Shown one piece after another: positions 1 to 4,967 of a DNA stretch of 6,282 nucleotides (positions are counted from its first letter, which is position 1; every line of letters starts with the position of its first letter). This stretch comes from Verrucomicrobiia bacterium (GTDB lineage: Bacteria > Verrucomicrobiota > Verrucomicrobiia > CAIQCK01). The translations under genes and the position numbers were made by a program. The notes under the pieces are model-generated. The model had not been told where the DNA came from. It made no database searches and saw nothing but the letters and a program-made list of their open reading frames with translations. The DNA is taken from contig JAOACV010000168.1 of NCBI GenBank assembly GCA_026417675.1, forward strand, positions 1-6,282, written 5' to 3'.

Positions 1-134
1 GGCGTGATGGAGCGCAGGTCCGAATCCACCACGGCGCAGGCGCGCGCCCCGAGCGCGTCCGCCATGCTGAAGATCAGGCGGAATGCGCTCCCTTTGCCCG
101 GCAGCCCGTGGTAGGGGAACGAAAGCCGGTGGAC
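1..134 (-). CDS. Glycosyltransferase (GT2-like) fragment, partial at both ends
   Basis: Reading leftward from about 134, the minus strand encodes about 45 residues that look strongly like the nucleotide-sugar-binding part of a GT-A glycosyltransferase. They include FPYHGLPGKGSAFR, then a helix, then ACAVVDSDLRSITP, whose Asp-Ser-Asp is a good DxD metal-binding motif. From family memory this resembles bacterial GT2 proteins related to mannosylglycerate or glucosylglycerate-type synthases; the exact substrate cannot be told. The frame runs off the left edge, so the C-terminal part lies outside. The N-terminal Rossmann strand and SDGGS-type region expected before this segment are missing. To the right the same frame stays open as far as 527, but there it is exactly antisense to the Gre-like gene and does not look like glycosyltransferase. 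The only start codon I found in that extension is a TTG at 275. The gene is therefore probably 5'-truncated at about 120-145, by rearrangement or by an assembly join. Confidence 0.6.
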
Positions 135-515
135 GGGGCGCAGCGGCTTCAGAAGGAACTGGAGCGACTGACCCAGGAACGGTCGCGCCGCACGGCTGCG
201 CCGGAAGAATTGCGCGCGCTGAATCTCCGGATCGGCCAGCTTCAGCAGATGCTGGAGTCCGTAGTGGTCGCGCAACCGCCGGCGGAACGAGACCGTGTTC
301 AGTTCGGCGCGACCGTTACTGTGCGTGATCGCAGCGGCCAGGAAACACGCTACCGGATCGTGGGCGTGGACGAGACGGACATTGATCGCGGCTGGGTAAG
401 CTGGCTGTCGCCGGTCGCCAAAGCGCTGTTGAACGCGCGGCTGGGCGAGCGCGTGCGGTTCAAGTTTCCGTCCGGCGAAGAGGAGCTGGAGGTTGTGGGC
501 ATTGCCTACGAGTGA
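108..515 (+). CDS. GreA/GreB-family transcription elongation factor-like protein, short coiled coil, probably N-terminally truncated
   Basis: This is a 135-residue protein if read from the GTG at 108. Residues about 10-52 form a short helical hairpin (GAQRLQKELERLTQERSR, then LRIGQLQQMLESV). Residues about 60-135 form the FKBP-like Gre C-terminal domain, with VQFGATVTV, YRIVGVDE and the family signature SPVAKALLNARLG, ending EEELEVVGIAYE. Gre factors bind in the RNA polymerase secondary channel, and the acidic coiled-coil tip triggers transcript cleavage. Here the tip segment matching GDLKENAEY of GreA is absent, so cleavage activity is doubtful; a role in polymerase binding like other tip-less relatives is possible. 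Rnk is an alternative relative, but the C-terminal domain is closer to GreA/B. The start is uncertain: no Shine-Dalgarno precedes 108, the frame is open to the left edge, and residues before about 129 are antisense to the glycosyltransferase fragment. The natural N-terminus may be lost. It converges on the oxidoreductase gene with a 12-base gap. Confidence 0.75.
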   Translation: MVGERKPVDGAQRLQKELERLTQERSRRTAAPEELRALNLRIGQLQQMLESVVVAQPPAERDRVQFGATVTVRDRSGQETRYRIVGVDETDIDRGWVSWLSPVAKALLNARLGERVRFKFPSGEEELEVVGIAYE

Positions 516-527
516 GGGCGCAGCCCC

Positions 528-1883
528 CTACAACACCTGCGTCGTGCCGGGCATGGCAATGGGATAGCGGCCGTTGGCGTCGGGCATCACCGGCGGTTGG
601 GAGTCCGCGGGGAGTTTCTCCCGACCGGGCGCCAGTTCCAAATTCGACGCCATCGCTTGTTCCCAAGTGATCAACTGGCCCGACTCGGCGGCCATACGGC
701 CCAGGATGCCGGTCATGGCGGCGTAGGCGGACCGCTCGGTTTCGTTGTAGGGCTTGTTTTGGCGGATGGCCTCGAAGAGGAGGTCATGCTCGGCCTGATG
801 CGGCGCGACGGAGGTTCCTTTGAATTCCCAAATCTGGTTCCCGGCGGTTTGCTTGTGATCTTTGAAGAGGCGCGGCTGCGAAATGCCTTCGCCGAGCACG
901 CCGGAACCGCGCGTGCCGTGGATGATGCAGCCGAAGAAACCCCAGCACTTGGCGATGTGCCGGCCTTGGGCGAACAGCCGCGTGCCGTCGGGGAAATGGT
1001 ATTCCACCGCGTAGTGGTCGAACAACTGGTCCGGCTCGGTGCGCGTCTGGCGTCCGCCCTGACCCTGCGCGGAAACCGGCCAGGCGTTCTTGACCCAGCA
1101 GCACACGTCGAGGTTGTGAATGAGCCAGTCGAGGATGAAACTGCCGTTGAGCCAGGTGAAGCAGGAGTAGTTGCGAATCTGGTGCATCAATTCGCTCATG
1201 TTGGCGGCTTTCGGCTGGAAGCCGACGGGACCGTGCACGCGATAGGCCCAGCAAGTGATGATGTCGCCGATGGCGCCCTTGTGAATCTGCTCGATGGCAG
1301 CCTCCAGCGGTTTGCTGTGACGGCTCATCAGGCCGCCGGCAATCTTGAGATTCTTCTTCCGGGCCTCTTCGCCGGCCTTGAGCACACGACGGATGCCCGG
1401 CGCGTCCACGGCAAACGCTTTCTCCATGAACACGTGCAGGCCCTTCTGCACGGCATACTCCAAGTGCAACGGCCGGAACGCCGGCGGCGTGGTCAGCAGC
1501 ACCACGTCTTCCGGGCCGAGCGTGTCCATCGCCTTCTTGTAGGCGTCGAAGCCGACGAACTGGCGGTCCTTGGGAACCTCCACCTTCTCCTTGTGCTTCT
1601 TCTTCAGGCCGTCGAGGCTTTTCTGCAGCCGGTCCTCGAACACGTCGGCCATGGCGTGGAGCTTGACGGGGCCGCTCTGGGTGGAGAGGGCGTTTGACGC
1701 CGCGCCGGTGCCGCGTCCGCCGCAGCCGATCAACGCGACCTTGATCGTGTCGCTGCCGACCGCGTGGACGCGCGGGATGGCAACGCCCGCCAGCGCCGAA
1801 GCGGCGACCGCGCCTCCGGAGAGTTTCAGGAAATCACGACGGCTGGTCTCAGTATTTGAGGCTCGATTGGTTGTCATAGTCAT
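528..1883 (-). CDS. Tat-exported Gfo/Idh/MocA-family oxidoreductase
   Basis: This 451-residue protein is predicted to be an NAD(P)-dependent sugar or polyol oxidoreductase acting in the periplasm. A twin-arginine signal is clear: TSRRDFLKLSGG at 13-24, then a hydrophobic stretch ending IPRVHA, with cleavage near residue 41. The Rossmann fold follows (VALIGCGGRGTG, 49-60). The dinucleotide-binding EKP motif region reads FMEKAFAVDAPG: Lys155 is kept but the usual Pro is Ala156. The C-terminal Gfo/Idh/MocA domain has LDWLIHNLDV (251-260, with a likely catalytic His256), GGRQ at 276-279 and FDHYAVEYHFPDGTRLF, all typical of the secreted planctomycete/verrucomicrobial subfamily. Tat export fits a protein that folds with its cofactor before export, as in glucose-fructose oxidoreductase. 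The start was set at the ATG at 1883 because the Tat signal begins just after it; the ATG at 1877 is nearly as likely, with GTGAG six bases upstream. An in-frame ATG at 1961 lies upstream of a predicted promoter and adds residues unlike a signal peptide. The substrate is unknown. Confidence 0.93.
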   Translation of the reverse strand: MTMTTNRASNTETSRRDFLKLSGGAVAASALAGVAIPRVHAVGSDTIKVALIGCGGRGTGAASNALSTQSGPVKLHAMADVFEDRLQKSLDGLKKKHKEKVEVPKDRQFVGFDAYKKAMDTLGPEDVVLLTTPPAFRPLHLEYAVQKGLHVFMEKAFAVDAPGIRRVLKAGEEARKKNLKIAGGLMSRHSKPLEAAIEQIHKGAIGDIITCWAYRVHGPVGFQPKAANMSELMHQIRNYSCFTWLNGSFILDWLIHNLDVCCWVKNAWPVSAQGQGGRQTRTEPDQLFDHYAVEYHFPDGTRLFAQGRHIAKCWGFFGCIIHGTRGSGVLGEGISQPRLFKDHKQTAGNQIWEFKGTSVAPHQAEHDLLFEAIRQNKPYNETERSAYAAMTGILGRMAAESGQLITWEQAMASNLELAPGREKLPADSQPPVMPDANGRYPIAMPGTTQVL

Positions 1884-1929
1884 CTCACGCTTAACAGTAT
1901 CCAGTGTTGGCACAATTCCGCGGTCGCCG

Positions 1930-1957
1930 ATTATACACAACGCCCGCGGCCTGTCTT
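1930..1957 (-). promoter_or_regulatory. Predicted sigma70-type promoter of the oxidoreductase gene
   Basis: On the minus strand a perfect TATAAT (plus positions 1930-1935) stands out in GC-rich DNA. Sixteen bases upstream is AAGACA (1952-1957), which matches four of six bases of TTGACA. Transcription would start near 1923 and give a leader of about 40 bases before the ATG at 1883. It sits in the 135-base gap after the GH99-like gene, so the oxidoreductase may have its own promoter as well as any read-through. The -35 match is weak, so this is a motif-based guess. Confidence 0.4.
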
Positions 1958-2018
1958 TCAATATCAGCCGCTGGTCAATCTCGAATGCGGATCGGCTTAT
2001 CGGGGTCCGTCTCTGCCT

Positions 2019-3218
2019 TCAACGGTTCGCGTGGCCAAATACAGACCGGATTTGTTCCAGATAGCCGAAGCCGTGCTCCGTGTCAGGCTCCAGGTAGCTG
2101 CCTTCGGTCCACTCGTTCCACGCTTCGATGAAGAGCACGCGCGACAAGCCGGGGCGGTTGTCGAGACAGGTTTTGCCCATCTCCAACGCTTTGCGGAACT
2201 CGGCGGGCGTGTTGTTCACCAGCACTGGCTCCCACGGATAGCCCTTCCGCTCAAACGGCTTGTCCTGCGGCGTGCGCGGGCTGGAATCCCAACCCATGCA
2301 CACGACAGGGAAATAGGGGAGGTCATAAAGCTTGGGGAGTCTTCGCATCGCCGCGACAGCCAGGTCCCGATAGCGCGCGTAACTGGTTGCGGGGAAGTCC
2401 GGGATGACTTGGAATTGGATCCAGTGATAGCTTGTCACGCTGTCGAAACCGAGGCGCCGCATGGTGGCGCTGTCTTCCCGGTATTGCGCGCGCTTCGCGT
2501 CGAGCGCTTGGTTCCAGCGCTGCACGCCGTTCAGGTGGAGTTTACCGAGTCCTGCCCCGGCGACGCGCTCTCGCAACCGCTGCAATACTTCAGCGGTGCG
2601 CTTCACGCCGCCCAGCCCCTCGACGAGTTTCTCCACCCTGAAGATGGACAGATACAACGCACCCCCGACACGCCAGTAGTTGGGCTGCGGAAAATACCGC
2701 CGAATCATATGGTCGGTTGCTTTCACAAACACGTCCTCAGAAACCGCGCCGCGGCCATACTGGATGTCGTCGTTGGCCCACATCACCGCGAACTTCAACT
2801 TCTGGCGGTTCACCGCGCCCAGGAAGCCGCGTTCCAGCGCGCCGCTCAAGAACGACCCTCTCTCAAGCCAATACCAGTCAAACACGAACACATCCACGCC
2901 GTGCGTCGCGGCGGCCTCGATCTTCTTCGCCATGACCTTGGGATCGTCCTCCATCTCGAATCCCCACAACGGCTGCTTCGGTTGCTTGTGTCCCTCGAAC
3001 CGCGGCTGCGCGCGCTGCACCAGTTCCCACTCCGTCCAGTCGCGTTTGTAGGCCTGCTTGTTCCACGGGTCCACGTGCCACTGCGGGAAATAGTAAACCG
3101 CGATCTCGCAACTCTTGGGCGGAAAACCCGGAGCGCCGAAAGCGGAAGCCTCGGACAAGAAGATGAACGTCAGCAGCGAAGCAAGGATTCCCGGTAAGTT
3201 CATTGTCTTTCGTGTCAT
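2019..3218 (-). CDS. Secreted WbsX / glycoside hydrolase family 99-like protein
   Basis: This 399-residue protein belongs to the WbsX/GH99-like TIM-barrel family. A Sec signal is present (hydrophobic ILASLLTFIFLSEASA, cleavage near AFGA, about residue 28), so it should be exported. Family features in order are: IAVYYFPQWH at the first barrel strand; DDPKVMAKKIEAAATHGVDV followed by FDWYW; MWANDD; QPNYWRVGG; CMGWDSSPRTPQ; and near the C-terminus EAWNEWTEGSYLEPD. In the last, Glu369 and Glu372 match the E-W-x-E-G pattern that carries the catalytic glutamates in GH99 endo-alpha-mannosidases. Activity for WbsX-type members is largely uncharacterised, so alpha-mannan or O-antigen-like substrates are an inference. 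The start at 3218 is chosen because its ATG overlaps the sulfatase stop as ATGA, has GGGG five bases upstream, and directly precedes the signal peptide. An extension to 3353 would read 45 arginine-rich residues inside the sulfatase gene. It is probably translationally coupled to the sulfatase. Confidence 0.92.
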   Translation of the reverse strand: MTRKTMNLPGILASLLTFIFLSEASAFGAPGFPPKSCEIAVYYFPQWHVDPWNKQAYKRDWTEWELVQRAQPRFEGHKQPKQPLWGFEMEDDPKVMAKKIEAAATHGVDVFVFDWYWLERGSFLSGALERGFLGAVNRQKLKFAVMWANDDIQYGRGAVSEDVFVKATDHMIRRYFPQPNYWRVGGALYLSIFRVEKLVEGLGGVKRTAEVLQRLRERVAGAGLGKLHLNGVQRWNQALDAKRAQYREDSATMRRLGFDSVTSYHWIQFQVIPDFPATSYARYRDLAVAAMRRLPKLYDLPYFPVVCMGWDSSPRTPQDKPFERKGYPWEPVLVNNTPAEFRKALEMGKTCLDNRPGLSRVLFIEAWNEWTEGSYLEPDTEHGFGYLEQIRSVFGHANR

Positions 3219-4783
3219 GGTGTCCCCGCCTGACGGCGGAACTCCGTCTCCAACTCCGTCCACTTCGCCTCCATTTGCCGCGCGCGGTCGCGTTGCTGCG
3301 CGGCGAGGTCGTTCTTCTCGCATCGGTCGGCGGCGAGGTTGAACAACTCCCAAACATTGCCGTCCTCGCGCGCCGACACGAGTTTCCAGTCGCCCATGCG
3401 CAGCGCCCGGTTGCCCTCGTGATGGAAGAACAAAAACTCGCGCTCGACGGTGTTGTCCCGCGCAAACACCGGCACCAAGCTCCGGCCCGGCAGCGGCGGC
3501 GCTCCTGCGGGCAAGTTCGCTTGGCCGCCCGCCAGATCGAGCACCGTCGGCAGGAAATCAATGACATGACCGGCGTTGTGGCGCAGTTCGCCGCGCGCGG
3601 CAATGCCCTTCGGCCAGTGGACGATCAGCGGCGTGGAGATGCCGCCCTCGTTCACCCAGACCTTGTGACGTCGGAACGGCGTATTGCTCGCTGCGGCCCA
3701 GCCGGGGCCGAGGCACAGGAACGACCGCCACGAACCCGGCGGCGCGGCGCGGTCGTGGCCCTCGCCGCGCACGATCAGCGTCGCGTCGGCGCCGTTGTCG
3801 GACAGAAAGAAGATCAGCGTGTTCTCGAATGCGCCCATCGCCCGCAGTTGACCCAGCACGCGGCCGATCTCGCGGTCCATCCGGTCCACCATCGCCGCGT
3901 GAATCGCCATTTTGGTGGCTTGGAACCGCTTCTGTTCATCCGTTAGTTCCTTCCACGCGACGGCGTATCGGCTTTCACCCGGCCCGACCTTCTCCAACAG
4001 GTCCGGCTTGAAGTAGCGCGGCGACAGCGTCGGTTCACGCGGCGCCAGATCGCAGTTGACAATGCCCATCTTGCGCAGGCGTTTCCAACGCCGTTCGCGC
4101 GCCACGTCCCAACCTTCGAGATAGTGATCGCGATACTTGGCGATGTCCCCCGGCAAGGCATGTAATGGGAAGTGCGGCGCGATGAACGCCAGATAGTGAA
4201 AGAACGGCTGGCCCGCGTGTTTCTCGGCGTGCTCTTTCAGGCATTTGATGGCGTGGTCGGCGAACGCCGTCGTCGCGTAGTAACCGCTCTCCGGTTTCAC
4301 CGGCGGCGCCAGCACATCATCCTCCCAATGCTTCTCCGGCGAGAAGTAGCGGTCCCAATCCTCAAACCAATACGACCGGTCAAATCCCCCATCCGCGCAC
4401 GGCTTCGGCGCGCCGTTGATGTGCCATTTGCCGGTATGATAGCAGCGGTAGCCGAGCCGCTTCAAGTAGCGGGGCATCAACCGCGCCCACGCCGGCAGCC
4501 GTCCGCGCGGCGGATCCATGCGGATCTGCTGCGCGTAGTAACCGCTCAAGATGCACGCGCGTGTCGGCCAGCAGCGCGCCGTGTTGTAGAACTGCGTGAA
4601 CCGCAATCCGTTCGCCGCGAGCCGGTCGAGGTTCGGCGTCTCGATCTCCCCGCCGTAGCAGCCGATGTCCGAGAAACCGAGATCGTCCGCGAGGATGATG
4701 AGGACGTTGGGTTTTGCAGCCGAGACAGACTGCGCGCAACAGGCCGCAAGGAACATCAAAAAAACAACACGGAACATGGTCAT
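3215..4783 (-). CDS. Secreted formylglycine-type sulfatase (S1 family, arylsulfatase-like)
   Basis: This 522-residue sulfatase would hydrolyse sulfate esters, probably on a polysaccharide, outside the cytoplasm. Active-site elements are all present: the Asp pair that binds calcium in ILADDLG (33-34); the modification site CWPTR at 71-75, whose Cys71 should become formylglycine; GKWH with Lys119 and His121; APHFPLH with His204; SDNG with Asp329 and Asn330; and Lys374 in the HKVWVNEGG segment. The C-terminal subdomain (MGDWKLVS, ELFNLAADRCEKNDLA) is also typical. The cysteine-type site needs a maturase (FGE or anaerobic SME), and none lies in the window. An N-terminal export signal covers residues 3-22. 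LAAC at 12-15 fits a lipobox, while SVSA before AKPN fits signal peptidase I, so anchored versus soluble is open. The start at 4783 is preferred over the in-frame ATG at 4798 because GAGG sits seven bases before it. The stop overlaps the next gene. Substrate specificity cannot be read from sequence. Confidence 0.95.
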   Translation of the reverse strand: MTMFRVVFLMFLAACCAQSVSAAKPNVLIILADDLGFSDIGCYGGEIETPNLDRLAANGLRFTQFYNTARCWPTRACILSGYYAQQIRMDPPRGRLPAWARLMPRYLKRLGYRCYHTGKWHINGAPKPCADGGFDRSYWFEDWDRYFSPEKHWEDDVLAPPVKPESGYYATTAFADHAIKCLKEHAEKHAGQPFFHYLAFIAPHFPLHALPGDIAKYRDHYLEGWDVARERRWKRLRKMGIVNCDLAPREPTLSPRYFKPDLLEKVGPGESRYAVAWKELTDEQKRFQATKMAIHAAMVDRMDREIGRVLGQLRAMGAFENTLIFFLSDNGADATLIVRGEGHDRAAPPGSWRSFLCLGPGWAAASNTPFRRHKVWVNEGGISTPLIVHWPKGIAARGELRHNAGHVIDFLPTVLDLAGGQANLPAGAPPLPGRSLVPVFARDNTVEREFLFFHHEGNRALRMGDWKLVSAREDGNVWELFNLAADRCEKNDLAAQQRDRARQMEAKWTELETEFRRQAGTP

Positions 4784-4790
4784 AACCTTT

Positions 4791-4794
4791 CCTC
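4791..4794 (-). promoter_or_regulatory. Ribosome binding site of the sulfatase gene
   Basis: GAGG on the minus strand lies seven bases before the ATG at 4783 and falls inside the codons that would be read from the alternative ATG at 4798. This spacing favours 4783 as the true start. Confidence 0.6.
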
Positions 4795-4822
4795 GCATCG
4801 AGCTTGGTTTGCGCAGGATGCC

Positions 4823-4837
4823 TCAAACTGCGTTTGA
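4823..4837. promoter_or_regulatory. Perfect palindrome TCAAAC-TGC-GTTTGA, possible operator
   Basis: Two six-base arms with a three-base centre form an odd-length palindrome ending 40 bases upstream of the sulfatase ATG. The size and position would suit a repressor half-site pair or a leader hairpin. No regulator gene is in the window and only one copy was seen, so this is a weak call. Confidence 0.3.
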
Positions 4838-4840
4838 ACA

Positions 4841-4861
4841 CGACGCAAAAAAGTTGCGTTG
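4841..4861. repeat. Short hairpin with A/T-rich loop upstream of the sulfatase gene
   Basis: ACGCAA (4843-4848) and TTGCGT (4854-4859) pair around a five-base AAAAG loop, and the stem can extend two further pairs if a G-T wobble is allowed. On the minus (coding) strand the loop is CTTTT. It lies about 60 bases before the sulfatase start, within the likely leader or promoter region. The function is unknown. Confidence 0.45.
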
Positions 4862-4904
4862 CGGCGTTTCAGCGCCCGATGTAACCCGCCACCTCGCAGC
4901 CCGT

Positions 4905-4956
4905 CACTCCGTGGCGGGAACAACAAAGAGACTCGTATTCATCCCGCCACGCAGTG
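4905..4956. repeat. Imperfect 15-bp inverted repeat (REP-like hairpin) in the GH38-sulfatase gap
   Basis: The arms CACTCCGTGGCGGGA (4905-4919) and TCCCGCCACGCAGTG (4942-4956) are complementary at 14 of 15 positions around a 22-base loop. The right part also contains a small perfect hairpin, GCCAC-GCA-GTGGC (4946-4958). A further CCCGCCAC at 4885-4892 could pair with the same GTGGCGGG (4911-4918), so two alternative stems share one arm. It begins 11 bases after the GH38 stop. No U-run follows on the minus strand, so it does not look like a standard intrinsic terminator. It may stabilise the upstream transcript's 3' end or be a REP-type repeat. Confidence 0.6.
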
Positions 4957-4967
4957 GCAGGACGTGA

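Noticed and set aside
135..527. Continuation of the minus-strand glycosyltransferase frame through the Gre-like gene (same frame as the oxidoreductase, which stops at 528)
   Set aside because: The frame is open, but its product there lacks glycosyltransferase features, while the plus strand encodes a good Gre C-terminal domain. Sharing the oxidoreductase frame looks like coincidence and does not suggest read-through.
513..530. A terminator between the Gre-like and oxidoreductase genes
   Set aside because: Only a four-base GGGC/GCCC stem with a three-base loop can be drawn and no T-run follows on either strand.
597..1697. A 366-codon open frame on the plus strand
   Set aside because: It lies wholly antisense to the oxidoreductase, which has clear Tat and Rossmann motifs. 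The plus-strand product shows no recognisable domain; it is the usual mirror frame of GC-rich coding DNA.
1884..1961. A 26-residue N-terminal extension of the oxidoreductase to the ATG at 1961
   Set aside because: It would put the Tat motif about 40 residues into the protein and the start upstream of the predicted promoter. The extension has no signal-peptide character.
2031..3197. A 388-codon open frame on the plus strand
   Set aside because: It is antisense to almost the whole GH99-like gene, whose conserved motifs are unmistakable. The plus product has no family features.
3219..3353. A 45-residue N-terminal extension of the GH99-like protein
   Set aside because: It overlaps the sulfatase C-terminal coding sequence in another frame and is arginine-rich. 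The ATG at 3218 has a ribosome binding site and directly precedes a signal peptide.
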